Below, piece by piece: positions 28,085 to 36,269 of a stretch of 64,000 nt of DNA. Position 1 is the stretch's first letter, and each line of letters begins with the position of its first letter. Origin of the DNA: Archaeoglobi archaeon JdFR-42 (GTDB lineage: Archaea; Halobacteriota; Archaeoglobi; Archaeoglobales; JdFR-42); NCBI GenBank assembly GCA_002010305.1, contig MTND01000027.1, positions 116,930-180,929 on the forward strand, in the 5' to 3' direction. The translations under genes were made by a program, and so were the position numbers. Under the pieces are notes generated by a model. It saw only the letters and a list, made by a program, of their open reading frames with translations, did no database searches and had not been told where the DNA came from.

Positions 28085-28894
28085 ATGAATATCTCTGTGG
28101 TATACCATCCTGGCACTAAAGATGATTTTTTTCCCACTTCTCGAAAAATAAAAGGGATAGAGAAGGCTGTTGTTGAATACAGCATCCATATAGATGAAGC
28201 GAGTAAATCTGAAATCGATGAAGGGGTGATATATGATACTCATTCTAAGGATCTTGTTGACAAAGTCAAGAGGCTTGCCTTTTCAGATGTCATTTTTAGT
28301 TCACTTAGATCAGTTCTTAGAGCTGTTGATCTCATTCAGGACCATGACGTTGTTATCGTTCCTACTTCTGGGACCGGGCATGGTGCCTCAAAAACCAAAT
28401 TTAGGGGATATAGTTTTTTAAACGATGTGGCAATTGCTGTTAGAGCCCTCAAGAACAAAGGCATAAGAAAGATATCCATAATTGACTGCGATGCTCATCA
28501 TGGAGGAGGATCCATCGAGTTTTTTACTCACGACAGAAATCTTCAGTATGTATGTCTTTGCGAAGAGAGGACTGAGTATAATAATGGAAGAATGGTTTGT
28601 ATCCCTACCAATAACCTATCTGCAAGAGATTATCTTTCAGTGTTCCAAGAAGTAATGTCCAGAGTCAAAGATTTCAAACCGGAAGTTGTGTTTTGGTATC
28701 TTGGTAACGATACTCACAGGAGAGAATATGCTGGGATGGATCTCACTTCAGACTGTTACCGTAAAATGGCGGAAGAGTTGATACCTTTTGCCAGTGAGTG
28801 CAGGATAATAATTCTGATTGCAGGAGGAGGGTTGCAGGAGACTGCTTACGAGCTTGTTAAAACCATATTTGAGGCAGTTATATCAATAGGTTAA
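28085..28894 (+). CDS. histone-deacetylase-superfamily protein with altered active site
   Basis: About 269 residues, shorter than AcuC-type HDACs (350 or more). The fold signatures are present: GYSFLNDVAIAV, IIDCDAHHGGGS (metal-binding Asp and His) and NDTHRREYAGMDL (third metal Asp). The usual PGHHA catalytic His pair reads TGHGAS, so the second His is Gly. The GGGY tyrosine that polarises the substrate reads GGGLQE. It may be a different amidohydrolase or an inactive binder. ACATATATGG about 30 bases upstream suggests a leaderless transcript. Confidence 0.8.
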   Translation: MNISVVYHPGTKDDFFPTSRKIKGIEKAVVEYSIHIDEASKSEIDEGVIYDTHSKDLVDKVKRLAFSDVIFSSLRSVLRAVDLIQDHDVVIVPTSGTGHGASKTKFRGYSFLNDVAIAVRALKNKGIRKISIIDCDAHHGGGSIEFFTHDRNLQYVCLCEERTEYNNGRMVCIPTNNLSARDYLSVFQEVMSRVKDFKPEVVFWYLGNDTHRREYAGMDLTSDCYRKMAEELIPFASECRIIILIAGGGLQETAYELVKTIFEAVISIG

Positions 28895-28953
28895 AGTGCC
28901 CTTTTCGTCTCTCAGAATACTGAACTCAAAAGTCGGTTAATGAGGTTTTGCAT

Positions 28954-29259
28954 ATGGACGAAATTGAAGTGATGCAAATCAAAGAGTTTGTAAAAGACAT
29001 GGATAAATACCAGAAAGTGGTTTACTACGAACAGAAGAAGAAAAATGAAGGTATTGCCACAGCCCTTAGTATTATAATACCGGGAGTAGGGCAGATGTAT
29101 ATTGGAAAAGTTGGCAAGGGAATATTGATCCTAATATTTTTTTGGCTCATTATACCGTGGCTTTATGGTATCTATGATGCATACAAAAATGCAAAAGACT
29201 ATAATGCACAGCTGTATTCGATAGTTTTCAGCGATGTTAGTGTACCTAAAGTAGATTGA
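28954..29259 (+). CDS. TM2-domain-type small membrane protein
   Basis: About 101 residues. After a charged N-terminal helix (residues 5-30), GIATALSIIIPGVGQMYIGKVGKG matches the TM2 domain, in which PGxGQxYxGxxxKG links two hydrophobic helices (IIIPGVG and ILILIFFWLIIPWLYGIYDAY). The function of TM2 proteins in prokaryotes is unknown. ATG 28954 with GAGGT upstream is preferred over TTG 28948. Confidence 0.75.
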   Translation: MDEIEVMQIKEFVKDMDKYQKVVYYEQKKKNEGIATALSIIIPGVGQMYIGKVGKGILILIFFWLIIPWLYGIYDAYKNAKDYNAQLYSIVFSDVSVPKVD

Positions 29260-29377
29260 AGGTAAAAGATGACCCTCCATTTTACTGCACTTTTCGGCAA
29301 ACTCTATATATCCACATGATGCCTGGGCAATACTTGGTATTTCAATAAACTCCTTCAAAGGAAAATTTTTTATATTG

Positions 29378-29395
29378 TATGATGAATACATCATA
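29378..29395. promoter_or_regulatory. palindromic operator before the mer operon
   Basis: TATGATGAATACATCATA is a perfect inverted repeat with 7-base arms. It ends on the first base of the ArsR-type regulator ATG. An AT-rich TATA candidate (TTTTTATATTGTA) lies directly before it. The position suits autorepression by an ArsR-type protein that leaves DNA on metal binding. Confidence 0.6.
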
Positions 29396-29742
29396 TGATG
29401 TTTGAATCATATAAGTTATTTGCAGGAGTTCTCTCTAATCGAACCCGTTTTGACATAGTAATGCTATTGATGGAAGAGGAGAGAAGTGTTCTGGAGATCT
29501 GTCAGGCTAGTGGTTATGAGCAGAGCAGGGTATCTCATAATCTTCGATGTCTTTTAAATTGCGGTTTTGTTGAAGTAGAACAGAAAGGGAAAAGGAGAAT
29601 ATACAGGCTTAACTCCGATATAAAGGAGCTGATTTTGAAGATTAAAAATCACCTATCTGTTTACGAAAACCATCTCAGAAAATGTGGTATTTTGAGAGAT
29701 GAAGACGGTATAGCTATGGAGAGGCTTCATAATGAACTCTAA
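29395..29742 (+). CDS. ArsR-family metalloregulator of the mer operon
   Basis: A 115-residue winged-helix protein. NRTRFDIVMLLMEEERSVLEICQASGYEQSRVSHNLRCLL is the ArsR DNA-binding core. Cysteines in EICQAS, RCLLNC and RKCGIL could bind a thiophilic metal, although the classic CxCxxC helix is not intact. The gene overlaps the next one by 11 bases and is preceded by a perfect palindrome, so it is probably the Hg(II)-responsive repressor of the operon. ArsR-type mer regulators are known outside the proteobacterial MerR systems. Confidence 0.85.
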   Translation: MMFESYKLFAGVLSNRTRFDIVMLLMEEERSVLEICQASGYEQSRVSHNLRCLLNCGFVEVEQKGKRRIYRLNSDIKELILKIKNHLSVYENHLRKCGILRDEDGIAMERLHNEL

Positions 29743-30388
29743 AGGTCTTTCTAGAGAGTCTACGGATATACAGACCAGAAAAGGATTTCTTGGAGGGTTG
29801 TCGGGGACACTAGTGTCCTCAATTTGCTGCATTATTCCTCTGATATTACTAATTATAGGAGTTGGTGTGACTGCCGGTCTGGCGATATCTCAATACAGGC
29901 CTTATTTTATTCTGGCTGGGACAGTTTTTATAGGGGCATATATATTTCTGCATATCAGACAAAAAGCTGTCCGGTGTTCATGTGGATATAAAGAAATGAT
30001 CAAGAGAGAAGAAAAGTTTATATCAGCTACTCTCCTAACATTTATAACAGGGCTTCTAATAATAAACTTTCTGGTGATCCCTTTTATTACTGGAATTGTT
30101 GTAACTAGGGAGTCTTTTTCCATCGCTGATGGAGTGTATCAAAACTCTACTTCAGAAAATCTAAGAGCAGTTAGACTTTCCATCGATGGTATGAGTTGTG
30201 AAAGCTGTGCCGGTATTATCAAAGACAAGCTTATGAAAGAAGACGGGATAATCAGGGTAGACATAAGTTATAAGGAAAAAGGAGGCATTGTGATTTTTGA
30301 CCCGGCATATACATCTGTAGACAGGATTGTAGAAGCAATTAAACCATACAGGGCAACAGTAATCTCTGAATGGGAGGTAACACCGTGA
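29732..30388 (+). CDS. MerT-MerP fusion mercuric transport protein
   Basis: A 218-residue fusion. The N-terminal MerT part has two or three helices and the vicinal Cys pair in TM1 (SSICCIIPL, residues 32-33). A cytoplasmic CSCGY Cys pair lies near residue 83. The C-terminal heavy-metal-associated domain carries GMSCESCA near residue 155 and the usual beta-alpha-beta-beta-alpha-beta pattern. Together they would pass Hg(II) across the membrane from Cys pair to Cys pair and on to MerA. In most bacteria MerT and MerP are separate and MerP is periplasmic. Here the HMA domain follows a further TM segment (about residues 100-122). Confidence 0.85.
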   Translation: MNSKGLSRESTDIQTRKGFLGGLSGTLVSSICCIIPLILLIIGVGVTAGLAISQYRPYFILAGTVFIGAYIFLHIRQKAVRCSCGYKEMIKREEKFISATLLTFITGLLIINFLVIPFITGIVVTRESFSIADGVYQNSTSENLRAVRLSIDGMSCESCAGIIKDKLMKEDGIIRVDISYKEKGGIVIFDPAYTSVDRIVEAIKPYRATVISEWEVTP

Positions 30389-30858
30389 ACTGTGAATGTG
30401 GGATGAATGGATTGAAAGTAAAAAAGATTACAGTTGGGAGTCATGTAAATCCTGAATACTGGCACTTAATTGATGACGATTTTTATGCATGTCAGAATCC
30501 AGAATGCGACATAGTATATTTCAACAAACTGGCTAAATTCACCCTAAATCAGGTGAAAACAAGGGTATTTTTTAAAGCAACTGGATCTTCAAGGCCTCTT
30601 TGCTACTGCAAACAGGTTACAGAAGAAGATGTTCTAAAAACCATTGAGGAAGGTGCCAGATCTGTCGAAGAAGTGGAAAAAGTAACGGAACTAGGAGACG
30701 GAAAATTCTGTGTGGTTACCAATCCACTAGGTAGATGCTGCAAAGAGTACTACACTAAATTTATTAACAAACATCTATCAATTAAAGAGAGATCGATTAA
30801 GAAAAAACTAGAAATGGCTGAAGAAGAAGAGAAAAGGGTTGATTCATGTTGTACCTGA
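30385..30858 (+). CDS. CopZ-like Cys-rich protein (Zn and 2Fe-2S, BFD-like)
   Basis: About 157 residues. GTG 30385 is the likely start: GGGAGGT precedes it by five bases and it overlaps the previous stop (GTGA). The N-terminal cysteines (CECG, CQNPEC) probably bind zinc. CYCKQVTEEDVLKTIEEGA with later CCKEY is the BFD-like 2Fe-2S motif seen in the N-terminal domain of Archaeoglobus CopZ. Unlike that protein it has no C-terminal HMA domain; the operon carries that domain on MerT instead. The tail ends in SCCT, a possible Hg-binding pair. A role as metal chaperone or reductant is inferred. Confidence 0.78.
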   Translation: MNCECGMNGLKVKKITVGSHVNPEYWHLIDDDFYACQNPECDIVYFNKLAKFTLNQVKTRVFFKATGSSRPLCYCKQVTEEDVLKTIEEGARSVEEVEKVTELGDGKFCVVTNPLGRCCKEYYTKFINKHLSIKERSIKKKLEMAEEEEKRVDSCCT

Positions 30859-30870
30859 TAGGTGAGCTTC

Positions 30871-32268
30871 ATGAAATATGATTTTGTGATATTGGGTGGT
30901 GGGGCCGCAGGTTTTTCTGCTGCAGTGAAGGCAGAAGAGTTTGGAGTAAAAACATTGATGGTTAATCAGGGCCCTATAGGTGGAACATGTGTCAATGTGG
31001 GCTGTGTCCCCTCCAAGTATCTCTTAACAGGCCTTGAATTACGATGGAGAGCACTGAATCACCATTATGATGGTATCGAACTGAGAGAAGAAGAGTTCAG
31101 CTTCAAAAGACTGGCTGAAGGTAAAAACCGTCTTGTAGAGAGACTGAGAAAGGAAAAATATAGAGATGCTATTGACTCCATGGATCATGTGGAATATGTT
31201 GAGGGGAAAGGTGTTATCAGGCCAGATGGCAGGTTAAAAGTAAACGGAGACACCATCGAGATCAGAAAACTTCTTATAGCAACTGGAGCGAGAGCTCGCA
31301 TTCTTCCGGTAAAAGGTATCGAGTCTATAAAGGATAGAGTCCTAACAAACGTTGAGGCGCTTAGCCTGAAGGAAAAGCCTGAAAGTATCATAATCATGGG
31401 AGGGAGAACACAAGGGCTGGAGTTTGCCCAGATTTTCTCAAGAGCAGGCAGTGAGGTTACTCTCCTCCAGAGGAGCAGTAGAATAATGCCTAAAGCAGAG
31501 CCTGAGCTATCTGAGAGTCTTAGAAAAATACTCTCAGAAGAAGGTATCAGAATTTTCACGGGCGTTAACCTGAAAAAAGTGGAAAAAGCCAATAATGGAA
31601 TACGAGTAAGGTCAGTAATCAACAATACTGAAAGAGAGTTTGAGTCAGAATATATCCTTTTTGCCACTGGCAGGAAGCCCAATACTGATGGAATTGGTCT
31701 TGAACATACCGATGTCCAGCTTAATGATAGTGGGTTTATAATGACCGACAAAACAATGAAGGCGAGTAATAAAATATATGCGGCTGGAGATGTGACTGGA
31801 GAACCCATGCTAGAGACTGTGGCAGCAAAAGAAGGTTCGATAGCGGCCATCAATGCCCTCACTGAGAAAGAGATCTTAATGGATTACTCTACAGTTCCGA
31901 AAGTTGTGTTCACAGAACCTCAGCTTGCTAGTGTTGGAATGACAGATGAAGAGGCAATACAAAAGTATACATGTGCCTGCAAGACTGTTAGCTTTACTTC
32001 TGTTCCAAAAGCCCTCATTACTGGAGACGAAAAAGGATTGATCAAGATGGTGGTTGATAGAGATACTTGGCAAATACTTGGTATTCATATCTTGTCAGGA
32101 AAAGCTGCAGAAATAATCCACGAGGCAACTATGATTGTAAAGAATAAGATGACAGTAGACCAGGTGATAGATACCGTTCATGTATTCCCCACAATGAGCG
32201 AAGCAATAAAACTCGTTGCTCTATCTTTCAGGAAGGATATTGGCAAATTACCCTGTTGTGCTGAGTAA
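30871..32268 (+). CDS. merA: mercuric reductase
   Basis: About 465 residues of the FAD/NAD(P) disulfide oxidoreductase family. The FAD motif is GGGAAGFSAAVKAEE, and the redox pair lies in GGTCVNVGCVPSKYL. The FAD-binding block is KIYAAGDVTGEP and the dimer domain follows. The vicinal cysteines at the extreme C-terminus (KLPCCAE) set MerA apart from lipoamide dehydrogenase and glutathione reductase. There is no N-terminal NmerA domain. It reduces Hg(II) to Hg(0). ATG 30871 with AGGTGAG five bases upstream is preferred over GTG 30862. It is the last gene of the mer operon. Confidence 0.93.
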   Translation: MKYDFVILGGGAAGFSAAVKAEEFGVKTLMVNQGPIGGTCVNVGCVPSKYLLTGLELRWRALNHHYDGIELREEEFSFKRLAEGKNRLVERLRKEKYRDAIDSMDHVEYVEGKGVIRPDGRLKVNGDTIEIRKLLIATGARARILPVKGIESIKDRVLTNVEALSLKEKPESIIIMGGRTQGLEFAQIFSRAGSEVTLLQRSSRIMPKAEPELSESLRKILSEEGIRIFTGVNLKKVEKANNGIRVRSVINNTEREFESEYILFATGRKPNTDGIGLEHTDVQLNDSGFIMTDKTMKASNKIYAAGDVTGEPMLETVAAKEGSIAAINALTEKEILMDYSTVPKVVFTEPQLASVGMTDEEAIQKYTCACKTVSFTSVPKALITGDEKGLIKMVVDRDTWQILGIHILSGKAAEIIHEATMIVKNKMTVDQVIDTVHVFPTMSEAIKLVALSFRKDIGKLPCCAE

Positions 32269-32425
32269 TCTTCTAAAAGGCATGATATATCCTGGAGAGT
32301 GAGTGTGCAGTGTTCTATTAGAAATCGTAGGATATCATGAACGAGCTAATAAATATTATACCTTTAAAGTGTTATGAGTTCTTTTTCCATAAATTAAAAA
32401 GAGAAATGTCTTTAGGGAGCGAGAC

Positions 32426-32830
32426 TCATGGTCTGGTAACCACATACAGTAGCTTACCATCCATTTCCTTCGGGACAACTCTGAGATCCATACCTATCTC
32501 AAGATCCTCCTCTGAGAGACCTTCGGTGAAAGTCATCAACCTTCCACCTTCCTTCATGTCCACCACTGCAAGGGTATAAGGAGCAAAGTCATCAAAGCCA
32601 GCCGGAGCAGCGTGAATAGTAGTGAAGGTATGAAGTGTACACTCGCCACTCAATTCAACCCATTCCATCTCATCACTCAGGCAATCCACACAATCTGCCT
32701 TGGGTGGAACATAAAGAGTTCCGCATTTCTTGCATTTAGTCCCGGTAAGCTTTCCCTCTTCTAGACACTCTACAAATCTCGCAACTTTCGAGTTGGGGAC
32801 GTAACTAATTTTTCCGAATTTGTCGAACAT
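32426..32830 (-). CDS. DUF35 OB-fold/zinc-ribbon acyl-CoA-associated protein
   Basis: A 134-residue protein. An N-terminal helix is followed by a zinc ribbon (CKKCGTLYVPPKADC, then C), then a DUF35 OB-fold. It follows the thiolase gene with a 5-bp gap, the standard pairing in archaea. In the related acetoacetyl-CoA thiolase/HMG-CoA synthase complex the DUF35 protein bridges the enzymes and channels CoA esters. No HMG-CoA synthase is present here, so it probably serves the thiolase alone. Confidence 0.92.
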   Translation of the reverse strand: MFDKFGKISYVPNSKVARFVECLEEGKLTGTKCKKCGTLYVPPKADCVDCLSDEMEWVELSGECTLHTFTTIHAAPAGFDDFAPYTLAVVDMKEGGRLMTFTEGLSEEDLEIGMDLRVVPKEMDGKLLYVVTRP

Positions 32831-32835
32831 CTACA

Positions 32836-33984
32836 TCACCTCTTGAATATCTGCACAAAACAGTATTGGCCTATGCCACCCACATTATGAGTAAGCCCGA
32901 CTTCCGCTCCATCTACTTGGCGTTTTCCAGCTTCTCCTCTCAGCTGCTTAACGATCTCAGTGGTCATAGAAACTCCTGTGGCTCCTACCGGATGACCTTT
33001 GGCTTTGAGTCCCCCATCCACATTTACTGCTACTTTTCCACCTATGTAAGTTTGTTCCTCTTCAATCAACTTTCCACCTTCACCAATATCACAGAAACCA
33101 AGGTTCTCATAGGCCATGATCTCTGCTATGGTGAAGCAATCGTGAACATCGGCGACATCTACGTCATCAGGACCGACTCCAGCCATCTTGTATGCTTCTT
33201 TAGCAGCAACAATAGCGCTTGGTACTCTATCCACGTATTCCCGCCTTATCACAGAAATTGGAGCTGATGCAGAGGCTATTCCTTCAATCCAGACTGGAGT
33301 GTCTGATATCTTCTTGGCGAGATCTTCTTTCGCTAAAATTACCGTAGCTGAGCCATCTGAATTGGCACAACAGTCAAACAGTTTCAATGGTGATGCAACA
33401 GGTCTGGCTGATAATGCCTTTTCAAGGGTTATTTCCTTCTGGAACATGGCCTTCGGATTCATGGCTCCGTATTTATGAGCTTTAACGGCTACCATGGCAA
33501 GCTGCTCTTCTGTCGTTCCATACATATGCATGTGTCTTCGAGCAAAAAGGGCATAATAGCCTGGGAAGGTTATTCCAAATCCACTCTCCCACTGGACATC
33601 TCCTACTCTGCCCATCAACGCAAGAATTTCAGGAGTAGATAGCTCCAGCATCTTCTGAATCCCAACAACAGCGACAATATCATGAAGACCTGACTTAATC
33701 AATGAATATGCAGTTCGTATGGCTGCTGAACCAGACCCACAGGCAGCTTCAGTTAAATAGGTTGGCTGAGCATTAACTCCCAAATACTCTGCAATTACTC
33801 CTGGTATAGATCTTTGCTTGTGATATTCTGGAGAAGAACCAATGACGGTTGCGTTGATATCTTTCTGAGTTAGTTGAGCATCCAACAGAGCTTCTTTAAA
33901 GCTTTCAAAAGCCAGTTCTTGGACTGTACAATCATCTCTTTTACCAAATTTACTATGGCCTATCCCTACAATTCCAACTTTCAC
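32836..33984 (-). CDS. thiolase family protein (acetyl-CoA C-acyltransferase, archaeal type)
   Basis: A 382-residue thiolase of the SCP2-thiolase-like archaeal group. The nucleophile is in TEAACGSGSAAIRT (near residue 85), and the His is in KAKGHPVGATG (near 330). It would cleave a 3-ketoacyl-CoA or condense acetyl-CoA. With the ketoacyl reductase before it and DUF35 after it, it forms a three-gene operon for beta-oxidation-like or acetoacetyl-CoA metabolism. The direction is not decided by sequence. Confidence 0.9.
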   Translation of the reverse strand: MKVGIVGIGHSKFGKRDDCTVQELAFESFKEALLDAQLTQKDINATVIGSSPEYHKQRSIPGVIAEYLGVNAQPTYLTEAACGSGSAAIRTAYSLIKSGLHDIVAVVGIQKMLELSTPEILALMGRVGDVQWESGFGITFPGYYALFARRHMHMYGTTEEQLAMVAVKAHKYGAMNPKAMFQKEITLEKALSARPVASPLKLFDCCANSDGSATVILAKEDLAKKISDTPVWIEGIASASAPISVIRREYVDRVPSAIVAAKEAYKMAGVGPDDVDVADVHDCFTIAEIMAYENLGFCDIGEGGKLIEEEQTYIGGKVAVNVDGGLKAKGHPVGATGVSMTTEIVKQLRGEAGKRQVDGAEVGLTHNVGGIGQYCFVQIFKR

Positions 33985-34013
33985 TTCATCACCTCGTTAA
34001 CTTTGGATTAACT

Positions 34014-34763
34014 TTAGATATACTGTCCCCCATCGACCTTAATTACTTCGCCAGTAATATGCCTAGCTCTCTCAGAAGCAAGGAACACCACAACCCATGC
34101 AACTTCTTCTGGAGCTCCTGCTCTTCCAAGAACAATCTCATTCAGGGCCTGCTGTTTTACTTCCTCTGGTACAGTTTCATACATCTCAGTCATTATCATA
34201 CCCGGTGCAACAGCATTTACATTGACATTGTATCTACCAAGTTCCCTCGCAACAGCTTTGGTTAACCCGATAATCCCTGCTTTTGCTGCAGAGTAATTAG
34301 ACTGGCCGAATTTACCCCTCAAACCATTAATTGAGGTAAGATTGATAATCTTTCCTGATTTCTGTTCTTTAAACAGGGGTGCACATGCTCGGATATAGTT
34401 AAAATACCCTTTCAGGTTGATGTTTATTACAGTATCCCACTGTTCTTCAGACATCTTCCATACAACCCCATCCCAGTTGACCCCTGCATTGTTAACCAGA
34501 ATATCAACTCTTCCAAATTCATCTAGAACTTTCTTCACCATGTCCTGTGCATCCTGAAAATTGGAGGTATCGGCTCTAATCGGCAAACATCTCCTTCCAA
34601 GCCCTTCAATAGTCTCTTTGACTTGCTGAGCTTGCTCTACGCTTTTCCTGTAATTGATTGCAACATCAACCCCTTCTCTGGCAAGCTCAATAGCAATTGT
34701 GGCCCCGATACCTCTACTACCCCCTGTCACAATGGCAACTTTGTCTTTTAATTCCAGATCCAT
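34014..34763 (-). CDS. SDR family 3-oxoacyl-CoA/ACP reductase (FabG-like)
   Basis: A 249-residue short-chain dehydrogenase. It carries TGGSRGIGATIA (nucleotide site), NNAGVNWDG, the catalytic Ser in NLTSINGLRG, YSAAKAG (Tyr-x-x-x-Lys) and a C-terminal VDGGQYI. It closely follows FabG/PhaB in length and motifs. Archaea of this kind lack fatty-acid synthase, and its operon partner is a thiolase, so a 3-hydroxyacyl-CoA dehydrogenase role is more likely than ACP-dependent synthesis. Confidence 0.9.
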   Translation of the reverse strand: MDLELKDKVAIVTGGSRGIGATIAIELAREGVDVAINYRKSVEQAQQVKETIEGLGRRCLPIRADTSNFQDAQDMVKKVLDEFGRVDILVNNAGVNWDGVVWKMSEEQWDTVININLKGYFNYIRACAPLFKEQKSGKIINLTSINGLRGKFGQSNYSAAKAGIIGLTKAVARELGRYNVNVNAVAPGMIMTEMYETVPEEVKQQALNEIVLGRAGAPEEVAWVVVFLASERARHITGEVIKVDGGQYI

Positions 34764-35036
34764 TCCACCACCTCAACAGTAATAATGTTCCATCATATTT
34801 ATGATTAATGTTTTTACCTTCAAATATTTCGTGTTCTGTAATATTACATTTAAATGCTTGGTTGACAATTTATGGTATTATTGTATATTAATCGTTAAGT
34901 AGACAGAATAAAAGAATTTCAAAAACTCGAAAAAATGACTTCATATAGACGTCATTGATATTTTTTGAAGGGATTAATGCGAAAGATTTAACTCATTTTA
35001 TGAATCTGTATGAATGAAACTCCCGAGAGGATAACT

Positions 35037-36269
35037 ATGAGCTCAAAGGTATTGATGATAATTCTGGATGGAATAGCAGACAGACCTATTGACAATAAAA
35101 CGCCCCTCCTTGTAGCAAAAACCCCCAACCTAGATTCTCTTGCGATGAGGGGTATAAACGGGATAATGGATCCTATATCCCCTGGAATCAGAGCTGGATC
35201 TGATGTAGGACATCTTGCATTGCTGGGCTATGATCCGTATAAATACTATACCGGGAGGGGCCCTATAGAGGCCGCTGGGACAGGGATTAACATTAAAGAA
35301 GGGGATATCGCCTTCAGAGCAAACTTTGCTACAGTAGAGGAAAAAGATGGTTCTTTTTTTGAAAAAAAAGTTATCGATCGAAGAGCAGGAAGATTTTCAC
35401 AGACAGATGAGCTGGTTGAGGCAGTCATGGATGAGCTCTCATTAGATACTGAATTTATTTTAAAGAGAGGAAGTGGTCATCGAGCAGCCCTGATTCTAAG
35501 AGGAGAAGATCTTTCAGACAAAATCTCAGATGTAGATCCAAAAAAGGAGGGCAAACCTCCAAAAAAAGCTATCCCATTAGTTTCCGAAGAGGCAGCTATT
35601 AACACTGCTCGTCTTGTCAACAAATTTTCTGAAGGGTCTCATGACATTCTCAGGAAACACTCTCTAAATAAGGCTCTATATGAAAAAGGTAGATTGCCCG
35701 CCAATGCTCTCCTTTTGAGGGGTCCTGGCAAAGTACCTCGCATCGAATCTTTCAAAGAAAAATATGGACTTTCTTTAGGAGTAGTCACAGGAACAAGCCT
35801 TATCAAAGGAATTGGTAAGATGCTCGGTGGGATTGTTATAGATGTGGAGGGTGCGACTGGCAGTCCAGACACCAATATTGAAGGAAAAATTAAAGCTGCA
35901 CTGGACGCCATAAAGAGGTTCGATGTTGTCATCTTACACATAAAGGCGTTTGATGAACTGGCTCATGATGGTGACTTTCAGGGAAAAGTTAGATTTATAG
36001 AGAAAGTTGATAAGGCATTGACCCCGATCCTCTCATTGAATAACTGCTGTATAGTTGTGACAGCCGACCATTCTACACCCATCTCAGTGAGAAATCACTC
36101 TGGAGATCCTGTACCTGTAACCCTTGTCGATGAAAACGTAAGAAGGGATCGGATTGACTCTTTTGATGAATTTTCTGCCCCTTCTGGAGGCTTGTGTAGG
36201 ATTCGTGGGCTGGACTTGATGCCAATAATTATGGATCTTATAGGAGTTGCTGAGAAATATGGTGCATGA
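35037..36269 (+). CDS. apgM: 2,3-bisphosphoglycerate-independent phosphoglycerate mutase, archaeal type
   Basis: About 410 residues. ATG 35037 follows GAGAGG by six bases; the track start is nine codons earlier. MIILDGIADRP, SDVGHLALLGYDP (nucleophile Ser region), HIKAFDELAHDGD and TADHSTPIS are the alkaline-phosphatase-superfamily metal and catalytic motifs of ApgM. It interconverts 3- and 2-phosphoglycerate. A bactofilin-like gene overlaps its end. Confidence 0.94.
   Translation: MSSKVLMIILDGIADRPIDNKTPLLVAKTPNLDSLAMRGINGIMDPISPGIRAGSDVGHLALLGYDPYKYYTGRGPIEAAGTGINIKEGDIAFRANFATVEEKDGSFFEKKVIDRRAGRFSQTDELVEAVMDELSLDTEFILKRGSGHRAALILRGEDLSDKISDVDPKKEGKPPKKAIPLVSEEAAINTARLVNKFSEGSHDILRKHSLNKALYEKGRLPANALLLRGPGKVPRIESFKEKYGLSLGVVTGTSLIKGIGKMLGGIVIDVEGATGSPDTNIEGKIKAALDAIKRFDVVILHIKAFDELAHDGDFQGKVRFIEKVDKALTPILSLNNCCIVVTADHSTPISVRNHSGDPVPVTLVDENVRRDRIDSFDEFSAPSGGLCRIRGLDLMPIIMDLIGVAEKYGA

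Noticed and set aside
31185-31862. 225-residue minus-strand frame
   Set aside because: Antisense to merA, with no recognisable motif.
34933-34955. Inverted repeat AATGAC...GTCATT upstream of apgM
   Set aside because: The arms are only six bases around an 11-base spacer in AT-rich sequence; not above chance.
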